Source of the DNA: Chryseosolibacter sp044507775
Lineage (GTDB): Bacteria > Bacteroidota > Bacteroidia > Cytophagales > Cyclobacteriaceae
Direction of reading: 5' to 3'
DNA: 64,000 nucleotides
Assembly: GCA_044507775.1 (NCBI GenBank)
Contig: JBIQIY010000018.1
Location: forward strand, 58,912 to 122,911
Each line of letters starts with the position of its first letter. The stretch's first letter is position 1. The notes under the pieces were generated by a model. That model had not been told where the DNA came from. It worked only from the letters and a program-made list of their open reading frames with translations, and ran no database searches. Position numbers and translations under genes: made by a program. Positions 42,924-51,546 of this stretch are shown one piece after another.

Positions 42924-44929
42924 CATCGGAGGACGACCCATTCAGACAGCAGATACTTCAGGGAATTCCATCGGAACTTCCGGAGCCCTTGCCTTTTGAT
43001 CCGTCGGTCAACCATGCTCCCCGCCGCAAGGACATCCTGACAGCCGCGGAAAAAAAGCTCGCCGTAAGAAACGCGCTGCGCTATTTTGAACCACGCCATC
43101 ACGAAATTCTGGCTCGTGAGTTTTATGACGAGCTCATCCGCTACGGGAGGATCTATATGTATCGCTTTCGTCCCCGGTATGAGATGTACGCGCGGCCTCT
43201 CGCGGCTTATCCCTTTGAGTCGGTGCAGGCTGGCGCTGTCATGCTGATGATACAGAACAACCTCGACCCCGCCGTTGCGCAGCATCCGCATGAGTTGATA
43301 ACCTATGGAGGAAATGGTGCCGTATTTCAGAACTGGGCTCAGTATCTGCTGACGATGCAATACCTGGCCCGACTGGGCGACGACGAGACACTGCATATGT
43401 ATTCGGGACATCCTATGGGTGTATTCCCATCCTCGCCGGAAGGGCCCCGGGTTGTTGTCACAAACGGCATGATGATTCCAAATCACTCGACGCCCGACGA
43501 CTGGGAGCGATATAACGCACTGGGCGTGACGCAATACAGCCAGATGACCGCGGGATCGTACATGTACATCGGCCCACAGGGAATTGTTCATGGTACGACG
43601 ATTACCCTGCTGAACGCGGGCCGGAAAATATCGTCCGCGGGACTTACCGGAAAATTATTTGTGTCGTCAGGGCTGGGAGGGATGAGTGGGGCCCAGCCGC
43701 GGGCAGCCCGGATCGCAGGATGCATCTCGGTTGTGGCCGAAGTTAACGACAAGGCTACGCGCAAGAGGCACGCGCAGGGATGGGTTGACGAGGTCATCGC
43801 CGACCCGCAAACGCTTACCGCGAGAATCCAGCGCGCGAAAGATCGCAGCGAAGTCGTTTCCATCGCCTACCAGGGAAATGTGGTCGATGTTTGGGAGACG
43901 CTGGATGCAGCGGGGATTTATGTTGACCTCGGCTCGGACCAGACATCCCTTCACAACCCGTGGGCTGGTGGTTATTATCCCGCCGGCATGACCTTCGAAG
44001 AATCCAATCGCATGATGGCGGAGGCACCCGATCTTTTCCGCGAACGCGTGCAAGCTTCCCTCCGCCGACATGCTGCCGCAATCAACCTTCACACTTCACG
44101 CGGGACTTACTTCTTTGACTATGGAAACGCCTTCCTGCTCGAGGCATCGCGTGCGGGCGCCGACGTGATGGCAGAGGACGGATTGCGTTTCAGGTATCCT
44201 TCCTATGTAGAGGATATCATGGGTCCGTTGTGCTTCGATTTCGGCTTCGGACCGTTCCGTTGGATATGCGCCTCCGGAAAGGAGGAAGACCTCGCTGCGA
44301 CAGACGAAATTGCGGGACGAGTGTTGGAGGATATCTTGAGAGATGCTCCCGCGGAGATTCACAGTCAGCTTTCCGACAATATACATTGGATCAGGGAAGC
44401 GCGAAACAACAACCTGGTCGTCGGCTCAAAAGCGCGCATTCTCTATGCCGATGCGGAGGGACGGATGCGGATCGCACTCGCCTTCAATGACGCGATCGCC
44501 CGGAAGAAGATCGGCCCGGTGATCCTGGGAAGAGATCATCACGATGTTTCCGGAACGGATAGCCCATTCCGCGAGACTTCCAACATTTACGATGGCTCGC
44601 AATTCACGGCCGACATGGCGATTCAAAATGTCATTGGCGATGCGTTCCGCGGAGCCAGTTGGGTGTCCATCCACAACGGGGGAGGAGTAGGCTGGGGCGA
44701 GGCGATCAATGGAGGATTTGGTATGGTATTGGATGGTAGCCGGGGGTGTGACAGGCGAATTGTGAACATGATGCACTTTGACGTTTACAACGGCCTGGCG
44801 CGCAGAGCGTGGGCGCGCAACAAAAACGCGGTTTTCGCCGTTGAACGTGCAATGCGCGAGACGAGCGCGTTTCGTGTTACGCTACCAAACGCTGTTAACG
44901 ACGACTTATTGGATGCCACAATCGGTTAG
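42920..44929 (+). CDS. hutU: Urocanate hydratase, long form
   Basis: 669 aa, clearly longer than the about 555-aa HutU of most bacteria. Converts urocanate to imidazolone propionate in histidine breakdown using tightly bound NAD+. The NAD region is visible (YGGNGAVFQNWAQYLLTMQY, GGMSGAQPRAARIAGCISV). The active-site Cys region is GFGPFRWICASG (Cys at residue 450), a variant like that of the long eukaryotic-type urocanases and not the FQGLPARICW of the common form. An insertion near residues 345-430 accounts for part of the extra length. No hutH, hutI or hutG is nearby. Confidence 0.93.
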   Translation: MTSEDDPFRQQILQGIPSELPEPLPFDPSVNHAPRRKDILTAAEKKLAVRNALRYFEPRHHEILAREFYDELIRYGRIYMYRFRPRYEMYARPLAAYPFESVQAGAVMLMIQNNLDPAVAQHPHELITYGGNGAVFQNWAQYLLTMQYLARLGDDETLHMYSGHPMGVFPSSPEGPRVVVTNGMMIPNHSTPDDWERYNALGVTQYSQMTAGSYMYIGPQGIVHGTTITLLNAGRKISSAGLTGKLFVSSGLGGMSGAQPRAARIAGCISVVAEVNDKATRKRHAQGWVDEVIADPQTLTARIQRAKDRSEVVSIAYQGNVVDVWETLDAAGIYVDLGSDQTSLHNPWAGGYYPAGMTFEESNRMMAEAPDLFRERVQASLRRHAAAINLHTSRGTYFFDYGNAFLLEASRAGADVMAEDGLRFRYPSYVEDIMGPLCFDFGFGPFRWICASGKEEDLAATDEIAGRVLEDILRDAPAEIHSQLSDNIHWIREARNNNLVVGSKARILYADAEGRMRIALAFNDAIARKKIGPVILGRDHHDVSGTDSPFRETSNIYDGSQFTADMAIQNVIGDAFRGASWVSIHNGGGVGWGEAINGGFGMVLDGSRGCDRRIVNMMHFDVYNGLARRAWARNKNAVFAVERAMRETSAFRVTLPNAVNDDLLDATIG

Positions 44930-44962
44930 GCGTTAAACTTTTCCCGGTCATTATTCATTCAA

Positions 44963-44970
44963 TACATTTG
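44963..44970 (+). promoter_or_regulatory. Candidate -7 promoter element of the OMP gene
   Basis: TACATTTG is an exact TAnnTTTG match, 24 bp before the ATG at 44994, followed by an A-rich leader typical of highly expressed Bacteroidota genes. Confidence 0.5.
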
Positions 44971-44993
44971 CGCCAAAACAAAAAACCAAACAA

Positions 44994-45584
44994 ATGAACA
45001 AGTCTATTATTGCCTTATTTTTAATGACCATGGGAGTAACCGCTGCACAAGCCCAAACGTCGTCGGGCGACATGATGGTAGGGGGTGGATTCGAGTTCAG
45101 CTCGGTTTCCTACCAGGCGGGAAGCGCCAACGATGAGAACCGGTTCAGTTTCACGCCTTCTTTCGGGTACTTTGTCAGCGACAACCTTGCCGTAGGCGCT
45201 TCACTTACGCTGAGCAGTGAGCGCGATGGAACGGGAGCCGGCAAGACCGTGCGCAGCTCTTTCGGCCTCGGTCCTTTCGCGCGGTATTACATCTTTACAT
45301 CAAACGAAAAATTCGGATTTTTCGGACAGGCGCAGCTGAGCTTTTCTTCAGGCAAGACCGACCCTCCGGCGGGAAACGTCAGGAGGAACAACGCAGTCTC
45401 GTTTGCACTCTCTCCGGGCATGGCTTTTTTCTTCAATGAACATTGGGCGGTGGAATTTGCCTTCCGGGGATTTGTGTTTTCATCAACAGATCCGGACACT
45501 GATACTGATAACGACAAGTACAGCGTTGTACAATTTGGAGTACAGTCGTTTTCGCCAAGCCTCGGGTTTCGTTACCACTTCTGA
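44994..45584 (+). CDS. Outer-membrane beta-barrel protein
   Basis: 196 aa. The signal peptide MNKSIIALFLMTMGVTAAQA is clear. The mature protein alternates beta-strands and turns (FSFTPSFGYFVSDNLAVGAS, LGPFARYYIFTSNEKFGFFG) and ends in an aromatic residue (LGFRYHF), as expected for an OmpW/OmpA-like 8-strand barrel. Small OMPs of this kind are abundant in Bacteroidota; ligand unknown. It is followed 17 bp later by a second barrel gene on the same strand. Confidence 0.88.
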   Translation: MNKSIIALFLMTMGVTAAQAQTSSGDMMVGGGFEFSSVSYQAGSANDENRFSFTPSFGYFVSDNLAVGASLTLSSERDGTGAGKTVRSSFGLGPFARYYIFTSNEKFGFFGQAQLSFSSGKTDPPAGNVRRNNAVSFALSPGMAFFFNEHWAVEFAFRGFVFSSTDPDTDTDNDKYSVVQFGVQSFSPSLGFRYHF

Positions 45585-45601
45585 AAACTTAATCTGATCA
45601 T

Positions 45602-46228
45602 ATGAAAACAAAACTTGCAGTAATAATGTGTATGGTCCTGGGAACGGTGCAGTATGCCCATTCGCAGGCTCAGCTCGCGATCGGCATCAAGGCCGGACCT
45701 AACTTCGCCAACATTGATACCAAGTCATCTCTGTCGGAGAACTACAAAAGCCGCGCAGGATTTCACGGCGGAGCTTTCGTGCTGATCAAGGCTTCGAAGA
45801 TCGGTATTCAGCCGGAAATAATATTTTCGCAGCAGGGATCCAAGGTGAGGATCAACAACGACAACTTCGAGTCGAACTTCAGTTATGTGAATATTCCCGT
45901 CATCCTGAAACTGTATACAGTAGCGGGGATCAATATTCAGGTGGGACCGCAGTTCGGCTTTGTAACGAACGCCGAGACACCGGTGCAGGATCAGTTGAAT
46001 CCCGGGAGCTACAAAGTGGAGGATGTAAAAGACAAGATGAAAAGCAGCGATTTTACGGTAGCACTTGGACTTGGCTGGGATCTTCCGTTCGGGCTTACCG
46101 TTGATGCGCGGTATAACATGGGAGTATCCAAGCTATTTAAAGACGCCCCCACTCAACCCACAGAAGACGCAAAGAATCAGGTTTTTCAGCTGTCTGTCGG
46201 TTATAAGCTGATCAAGCTGGGTAAATAG
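45602..46228 (+). CDS. PorT-like outer-membrane beta-barrel protein
   Basis: 208 aa with signal peptide MKTKLAVIMCMVLGTVQYAHSQ. It has the porin_2/OMP_b-brl_2 pattern: GIKAGPNFANIDTKSSLSEN, GFHGGAFVLIKASKIGIQPE, YVNIPVILKLYTVAGINIQV and FGLTVDARYNMGVSKLFKD, ending VGYKLIKLGK. It is similar to the barrel at 46397, suggesting tandem duplication. It is followed by a terminator. Confidence 0.88.
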   Translation: MKTKLAVIMCMVLGTVQYAHSQAQLAIGIKAGPNFANIDTKSSLSENYKSRAGFHGGAFVLIKASKIGIQPEIIFSQQGSKVRINNDNFESNFSYVNIPVILKLYTVAGINIQVGPQFGFVTNAETPVQDQLNPGSYKVEDVKDKMKSSDFTVALGLGWDLPFGLTVDARYNMGVSKLFKDAPTQPTEDAKNQVFQLSVGYKLIKLGK

Positions 46229-46254
46229 GTCCCTGAGGAGGTTACTTTTTGAAG

Positions 46255-46284
46255 ATCCGGAGCATCAAACTCCGGATTTTTTTG
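46255..46284 (+). terminator. Intrinsic terminator
   Basis: Perfect stem ATCCGGAG (46255-46262) and CTCCGGAT (46270-46277), 7-nt loop, followed by a run of T. It terminates the first two barrel genes. Confidence 0.85.
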
Positions 46285-46396
46285 GCAGACCGCACATATG
46301 TAGCATAGCCATACCGTTGGTCCGGTGCTTTTTACGTTATTTGCGATTGATCTGAAATATTCCGAACTTAACAACTATAATAAACCCTTTAACAAC

Positions 46397-46987
46397 ATGA
46401 AAAAATCATTTTTTACGCTCACCCTCATTGCTTTTTGTGCTTATGGAGCTTTGGCCCAGGGCATCAGTGGTGGCCTCAAGGTTGGGGCTAACTTTGCGAA
46501 CATGAAATTTGACAGCGACTTCGGCGGCGTCTCATTCGACGCAAGAACCAGTTTCCATTTTGGCGGCTACCTGAATCTCGGTGTTTCGGAAACGTTCAGC
46601 ATCCAGCCTGAACTGTTGTACAACAGCGTTGGTGCCAAGATCGATGACGATGCGTTGAAGGCCAATTACCTGTCAATTCCGATCATGATCCAGTACAATC
46701 CGGTGCCGGTATTTAACATCCACGCCGGTCCTCAGGTCGGTTTCCTTTTGTCGGCTAAGGCTGACGATGGAGACGAGTCAGTAGACGTTAAAGACCAATA
46801 CAAGGGACTGGACCTCGGTGTTGGTATTGGTGCTGGTGTGAACCTCCCTATGGGACTGGGCATTACAGCGCGCTACGTCTTAGGACTTGCCAACATTATG
46901 GATGATGGTGATCTGGATGTAGCAGATGTTACAGTAAAAAATACTGCGTTCCAGGTATCTGTCAGCTACAAACTTTTTGGAGAGTAA
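46397..46987 (+). CDS. PorT-like outer-membrane beta-barrel protein, second copy
   Basis: 196 aa from the ATG at 46397 (MKKSFFTLTLIAFCAYGALAQ, signal peptide); the longer frame from 46325 is unlikely. Same family as the protein at 45602: GGLKVGANFANMKFDSDFGG, then FSIQPELLYNSVGAK, NYLSIPIMIQYNPVPVFNIH and GLGITARYVLGLAN, ending VSYKLFGE. It is separated from the first copy by a terminator, so it is expressed independently. Confidence 0.88.
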   Translation: MKKSFFTLTLIAFCAYGALAQGISGGLKVGANFANMKFDSDFGGVSFDARTSFHFGGYLNLGVSETFSIQPELLYNSVGAKIDDDALKANYLSIPIMIQYNPVPVFNIHAGPQVGFLLSAKADDGDESVDVKDQYKGLDLGVGIGAGVNLPMGLGITARYVLGLANIMDDGDLDVADVTVKNTAFQVSVSYKLFGE

Positions 46988-47009
46988 CAGATTATCTTAA
47001 GAAACGACA

Positions 47010-47040
47010 AAAGGCCGCCCTCATCGGGTGGCCTTTTTTT
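47010..47040 (+). terminator. Intrinsic terminator
   Basis: AAAGGCCGCCC (47010-47020) pairs with GGGTGGCCTTT (47026-47036) with one wobble, then T-run. It ends the second barrel gene, upstream of the convergent tyrS. Confidence 0.85.
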
Positions 47041-47096
47041 GTGGCATTGCTTGCCCAGGGCTTCTGGCTTTTAGATGGCGTCCGCGTCGGGCTGCT

Positions 47097-48377
47097 CTAG
47101 TCTACTACTATCAGGTAATAATTTTTCTTTCCCTTCTGCGCGAGGAGGTATTTGCCCTGTAATAGGTCGAAGTCCGGCTTCGCGTTCGGATCGCCGACTT
47201 TTTGTTTGTTGATGCTCACGCCACCGGCCTGGACCATTTTCCGCGCCTCGCCTTTGGAAGGAAAAATAGCGCTGCCCGTGAGCACGGCCAACAGATCGAG
47301 AACGTTTGCTGTGGCCTCATACGCGGACCGTTCGATCTTCACCTGCGGCACACCTTCAAATACCGCGAGCAGCGTATCTTCATCCAGGCTCGCCAACTCA
47401 TCCGTAGTTGAATTTCCAAAAAGAATGTTGCTCGCCTTTATGGCGCTGTCGTAATCGGATTCCGAGTGCACGCGGATGGTAATGTCTTTCGCCAGAACCT
47501 GTTGCAACTTCCGCAGATGCGGAGCTTGCTGATGCTCCGCCGCGAGCGACTCAACTTCTTCGCGACTCAGCTGCGTGAAAATCCTGATGAAGTTCAACGC
47601 GTCCTCATCGGATACATTGAGCCAGTACTGATAAAACTTGTACGGTGATGTCTTCTTCGGATCCAGCCAGATGTTTCCGCCCTCGCTTTTTCCGAATTTA
47701 GTTCCGTCTGCTTTCGTGATCAGCTTCGTCGTGATGGCGTAAGCATCGCTGTCGCTCTTGCGGCGAATCAGTTCCGTGCCGGTCACGATGTTTCCCCACT
47801 GATCAGACCCGCCCATCTGCACCTTGCAGTTCTTGTGTTTGTTCAACCAGTAAAAGTCGTAACCCTGAACGAGCTGGTAAGTAAATTCTGTAAAAGACAG
47901 CCCGCTCTCGAGGCGCTTTTGCACCGAGTCTTTCGACATCATGTAATTCACCGTGATATGCTTGCCGACATCGCGGATGAAGTCCAGAAATTTAAAATCC
48001 CGGAACCAGTCAATATTGTTCACCATCTCCGCGGCATTGCTGCCCGAAAAATCCAGGAATTTCTCCAATTGCTTTTTCACGCAGCTTTCATTGTGCCGCA
48101 GAACCTCTTCCGACAACAGGTTGCGCTCCGCCGATTTTCCCGATGGATCGCCTACCATCCCGGTTGCACCCCCGACGAGGGCGAAAGGCTTGTGCCCCGA
48201 CACCTGGAAATGAAGCAGGGTCATGATCTGCGTCAGGTGGCCGATATGCAATGAGTCGGCCGTCGGATCAAACCCGATATAGCCCGCTGTGGATTCCTTC
48301 ATTAACTGCTCTTCGGTCCCGGGCGTGATGTCGTGCAACATCCCCCGCCACCGGAGCTCCTCAACAAAATTCTTCAT
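47097..48377 (-). CDS. tyrS: Tyrosine--tRNA ligase
   Basis: 426 aa class I synthetase charging tRNA-Tyr. The HIGH-type motif is in DSLHIGHLTQIM (about residues 41-52), and the KMSKS-type loop is KFGKSEGGN. Other conserved parts are present (FALVGGATGMVGDPSGK, QGYDFYWLN, MGGSDQWGNIVTGTELIRR). The C-terminal S4-like RNA-binding domain begins near residue 360 (ARKMVQAGGVSINKQKV). Downstream of the SulP gene on the same strand, separated by a long inverted repeat array. Confidence 0.97.
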   Translation of the reverse strand: MKNFVEELRWRGMLHDITPGTEEQLMKESTAGYIGFDPTADSLHIGHLTQIMTLLHFQVSGHKPFALVGGATGMVGDPSGKSAERNLLSEEVLRHNESCVKKQLEKFLDFSGSNAAEMVNNIDWFRDFKFLDFIRDVGKHITVNYMMSKDSVQKRLESGLSFTEFTYQLVQGYDFYWLNKHKNCKVQMGGSDQWGNIVTGTELIRRKSDSDAYAITTKLITKADGTKFGKSEGGNIWLDPKKTSPYKFYQYWLNVSDEDALNFIRIFTQLSREEVESLAAEHQQAPHLRKLQQVLAKDITIRVHSESDYDSAIKASNILFGNSTTDELASLDEDTLLAVFEGVPQVKIERSAYEATANVLDLLAVLTGSAIFPSKGEARKMVQAGGVSINKQKVGDPNAKPDFDLLQGKYLLAQKGKKNYYLIVVD

Positions 48378-48421
48378 CTCGTATCAATTGCCTCCAGCTT
48401 AGCTGGATAATCGGCAAAGAT

Positions 48422-48710
48422 ATTAAATGCGGTTTAATACAGGTTAAATGCAGGTTGAAATGCGAGTTAAAAGACAGGTTAAATGCAGGTTAAATGCAGG
48501 TTAAATGCAGGTCTAATGCAGGTTAAATACAGGTCTAATGCAGGTTAAATACAGGTTTAATGCAGGTTAAATACAGGTTTAATTCCGGTTGAGAACCTGT
48601 ATTTCAACTTGCATTTAAACCTGCCTTTCAACCTGCCTTTTTACCTGCCTTTCAACCTGCATTTAAACCTGCCTTTAAACCCGCATTAAACTGCCTTTCA
48701 ACTGCTTTCA
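48422..48710. repeat. Inverted array of 11/12-bp units between SulP and tyrS
   Basis: From 48422 to about 48595 lie roughly 15 contiguous units related to CAGGTTAAATG (11 bp). From about 48596 the units turn around and read CCTGCCTTTCAA or CATTTAAACCTG (12 bp), about nine of them. A 22-bp higher-order unit (CAGGTTAAATA plus CAGGTYTAATG) repeats three times at 48519-48584. The far end contains the SulP stop codon (48708-48710, in GGTTGAAAG on the minus strand). The two halves could fold into a very large hairpin or cruciform. There are no unique spacers. Confidence 0.92.
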
Positions 48711-50276
48711 ACCGGTAAGCACCACCGGCGTAACCCCAATAGTCTCCACCTCTATATTCCGCGAGGGGGCCACATGCGCGCGGAAATCGTGGATGATCTC
48801 CAACACGTCATAGTCAATGTGCAGAGAGTGCGAACCGTCGATCACTACCCGTGAGTTCGGTGGCAGTTCATCCAGTCGTGCCTGGATGCTCGCTTTGTTG
48901 AGGAAGGTGACTTCCTCTGACAGCAGAAGGGTGATCGTCTCACGCTGTTGATGTTGCTCCTGCTTATAGCGGTATGAGTGCTTGTAGTTTTTTCGAAGAA
49001 TATAAAAAATAGCCACCGCCATTCCGATTGCAATGCCTTTCAGCAGATCGGTCAACAGAATACCGATGACGGTCGACATGAATGGGATGAACTGTTCGTG
49101 CCCGAGCCGGAACATGCTCCGATAGAGACTGAGCTTCGACAATTTATACCCCACCATCAAAAGGATCGCAGCCAGGCTCGCCAGCGGAATGAGATTCAAA
49201 AACTGCGGAATGAAATAAGCCGCTGCCAGAAGAATCAAACCATGCGTCATCGCCGACACTTTGCTCTTCGAGCCGGCGTTGATATTCGCGGAGCTTCGCA
49301 CGATCACCTGCGTGATAGGAAGTCCGCCGATCAATCCGGCGACCATGTTCCCGACTCCCTGGGCTTTCAGTTCGCGGTTGGTGGGCGTTGTGCGTTTCAA
49401 CCGATCGAGTTTGTCCGTAGCTTCGACGCAGAGCAATGTTTCCAGGCTGGCTACGAGCGCGATAGTACCCGCGACAACGTACACCTGCGGGTTGCCAAGC
49501 GCGGAAAAATCCGGTAAGCGGAAAAATCCTACGAACTGCGAGGCGCTATCCGCTACGGGAAGCTGCACCAAATGCTCTTCTGCCAGCACCCAGGCCGGCT
49601 TGAAAAATATCATCAGGTAGTTCAATAATATCCCCGCCGCCACGACGAACAGGGCTCCGGGTAGAAATTTAAACACCGCGAATCTTTTCAGGAAGGGTCT
49701 TTCAAAAAGGATCAGCAAGCCGAGCGAAATGATGCTGATGATGACGGCCGCCGGACTGATTCCCTCAATCGCGTAGAGGATTTCGTTGAAGGTATTGTGA
49801 CCATCCATCTGGCTCATTGCCTGGTCGCCCATGAAATCCTTATCGTATCCCAGGGCATGCGGTATTTCTTTCAATATCAACGTGAGACCGATCGCCGCCA
49901 ACATACCTTTGATGACAGACGAGGGGAAATAATATCCGATAATACCGGCGCGCACGTACCCGCCAATCAGCTGGATGAGACCTGCGAGGAAAGTCGCGAG
50001 CAAGAGGGCCTCGAAACTGCCGAGGCTTTCAATCGCAGACAACACGATGACGACCAGACCCGCGGCGGGGCCCGAGACGCCAACGTGTGAACCGCTGAGC
50101 CATCCGACGATGAGCCCGCCGATAATCCCTGCTATCACACCTGAGAACACAAGATCCGGGCGGCCCGTAGATGCCAGGCCGATTCCTAAACACAATGGCA
50201 AGGCCACAAGAAAGACCACCACACTTGCCGACAAATCATCCTTGATTCCCCGGAAATAATTAGATGTTGATTGCAT
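48708..50276 (-). CDS. SulP family inorganic anion transporter
   Basis: 522 aa inner-membrane transporter. Conserved SulP segments are present (DDLSASVVVFLVALPLCLGI, GVSGPAAGLVVIVLSAIESL, LIGGLPITQVIVRSSANINA, GGFV-like helices up to residue about 410). The C-terminal cytosolic part (residues about 425-522) is a short STAS-like domain (EEVTFLNKASIQARLDELPP, then VVIDGSHSLHIDYDVLEII). Carbonic anhydrase is encoded 5 bp upstream in the same operon, so bicarbonate is the likely substrate, as in BicA-type transporters. The stop codon lies inside the repeat array. Confidence 0.92.
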   Translation of the reverse strand: MQSTSNYFRGIKDDLSASVVVFLVALPLCLGIGLASTGRPDLVFSGVIAGIIGGLIVGWLSGSHVGVSGPAAGLVVIVLSAIESLGSFEALLLATFLAGLIQLIGGYVRAGIIGYYFPSSVIKGMLAAIGLTLILKEIPHALGYDKDFMGDQAMSQMDGHNTFNEILYAIEGISPAAVIISIISLGLLILFERPFLKRFAVFKFLPGALFVVAAGILLNYLMIFFKPAWVLAEEHLVQLPVADSASQFVGFFRLPDFSALGNPQVYVVAGTIALVASLETLLCVEATDKLDRLKRTTPTNRELKAQGVGNMVAGLIGGLPITQVIVRSSANINAGSKSKVSAMTHGLILLAAAYFIPQFLNLIPLASLAAILLMVGYKLSKLSLYRSMFRLGHEQFIPFMSTVIGILLTDLLKGIAIGMAVAIFYILRKNYKHSYRYKQEQHQQRETITLLLSEEVTFLNKASIQARLDELPPNSRVVIDGSHSLHIDYDVLEIIHDFRAHVAPSRNIEVETIGVTPVVLTG

Positions 50277-50281
50277 GTTTC

Positions 50282-50938
50282 TCAGACTTCTATTCCTGCC
50301 AGTACCCTTGCTGAAATGTTATAGATCTTTGGAAGCCGTGACTTGCAGTGAAGGCTCACTTTCAGATCTTCGATGATGCCGGTCCGCACGTCATAGACCC
50401 ATCCGTGAACCATGGGAAGATCGCGCGTCCGCCATGCGTTCTGGATGATGGAAGTCTTTGAAAGATCAAAGACCTGCTCGATGATATTGAGCTCTACAAA
50501 CCTCCTGAGCCGTTGTTCCTTGTTTCGGATGCCGTCGAGTTCTTCACTGTGGAGCCGGTAGACGTCCTTGATATGCCGCAACCAGTTGTCGACCAGGCCG
50601 TGTTGCTGGTTTGACATCGCGGCCGCGACGCCTCCGCAGCCGTAGTGACCGCAGACGATGATGTGTTTCACCTTCAGAATGTTGACCGAATAATCCAGTA
50701 CGCTGAGGAGATTCATATCCGAGTGTATCACCATGTTGGCGATGTTCCGGTGAACGAAAATATCTCCTGGGTTCTTGCCGGTAATTTCGGTGGCGGGCAC
50801 GCGGCTGTCCGAGCATCCGATCCACAATACTTCCGGGCTTTGGCCCTTGGCGAGCCGTTCGAAGAACAGTGGATCCTGGCGAAGTTTCTCCTTGACCCAT
50901 CGTTTATTTCCGGCAAGCATTTCCTTATATGATTCCAT
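50282..50938 (-). CDS. can: Beta-class carbonic anhydrase
   Basis: 218 aa from the ATG at 50938 (MESYKEMLAGNKRWVKEKLR); an ATG at 50950 is possible. Interconverts CO2 and bicarbonate in the cytoplasm. The zinc site is complete: CSDSRVPA (Cys, Asp, Arg) and CGHYGCGG (His, Cys). The segment GDIFVHRNIANMV is typical of beta-class enzymes, and the length matches the family. Forms an operon with the SulP transporter 5 bp downstream, a well-known anhydrase-transporter pairing for carbon or pH supply. A palindrome lies 33 bp upstream of the start. Confidence 0.95.
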   Translation of the reverse strand: MESYKEMLAGNKRWVKEKLRQDPLFFERLAKGQSPEVLWIGCSDSRVPATEITGKNPGDIFVHRNIANMVIHSDMNLLSVLDYSVNILKVKHIIVCGHYGCGGVAAAMSNQQHGLVDNWLRHIKDVYRLHSEELDGIRNKEQRLRRFVELNIIEQVFDLSKTSIIQNAWRTRDLPMVHGWVYDVRTGIIEDLKVSLHCKSRLPKIYNISARVLAGIEV

Positions 50939-50970
50939 AAAATTTATCAATGTTAAGTGGTGAGGCGTTC

Positions 50971-50986
50971 ATTCCCGGGGGAATGT
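50971..50986. promoter_or_regulatory. Palindrome upstream of the carbonic anhydrase operon
   Basis: CATTCCCGGGGGAATG has perfect 7-bp arms (CATTCCC, GGGAATG) around GG, within a wider imperfect repeat (CGTTCA and TGAACG). Its position 33 bp before the ATG suggests an operator or promoter-overlapping site. Confidence 0.4.
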
Positions 50987-51066
50987 GAACGCGAACTGAA
51001 AGATCACGTCAGCGGGTATTAAACCGCCAGTTGGATCTGATTGAAAAAGGGCACTCAGAAAGAGGC

Positions 51067-51432
51067 CTAGGAAATGTCGGAAGTAAAGTCGGGGGGAGGG
51101 GAGAACGTTTCGGAATGGTCAGCGTGGCGATAGTGGTCCTCGCTGTCAGAGTAGATTTTGCTGGCGATGAGGAACAGGGATGAGTGTCGCAAGAGGAGTT
51201 TATCGCCGATGAGCGGGAAGATCTTTTGCGGTGCATCGCCCCCCGTAGAATGTGAGTCGCGCTCTTCTTCAAGCCCGCCATTGAGGACAAGATTACAGAC
51301 ATTCTCAATCATCTGCTTGTCCTGGAAATTCAGCAGGCAAACTTCTGCCAGGAAGAAGCTCATGTTGAGAAATACAATCCCGGTAAAGAGACTGAAGATC
51401 CTGGTGACGGTTTGGTGTCGGCAGAGCATCAT
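51067..51432 (-). CDS. Membrane-anchored hypothetical protein
   Basis: 121 aa. One hydrophobic N-terminal segment (IFSLFTGIVFLNMSFFLAEV) follows a short basic head (MMLCRHQTVTR), giving a signal-anchor topology. The rest is soluble and rich in charged residues (IENVCNLVLNGGLEEERDSH, then IGDKLLLRHSSLFLIASKIY). Not recognised. It is divergent from the MazG-like gene (114 bp between starts). Real coding status judged from the N-terminal architecture. Confidence 0.55.
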   Translation of the reverse strand: MMLCRHQTVTRIFSLFTGIVFLNMSFFLAEVCLLNFQDKQMIENVCNLVLNGGLEEERDSHSTGGDAPQKIFPLIGDKLLLRHSSLFLIASKIYSDSEDHYRHADHSETFSPPPDFTSDIS

Positions 51433-51546
51433 CTGGCCAAAAATACGTTAAATTTTAGAATTGGTTTCAAATTGCCGTTATTGACGGGTCAAAATAGAAG
51501 TCTTTTTATAACCACTGTCCGTTTGAACCCCTCCAGCCCGCACGAT

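Noticed and set aside
48422..48710. CRISPR array
   Set aside because: Units are 11-12 bp and contiguous, with no unique spacers and no cas genes; it is an inverted tandem array.
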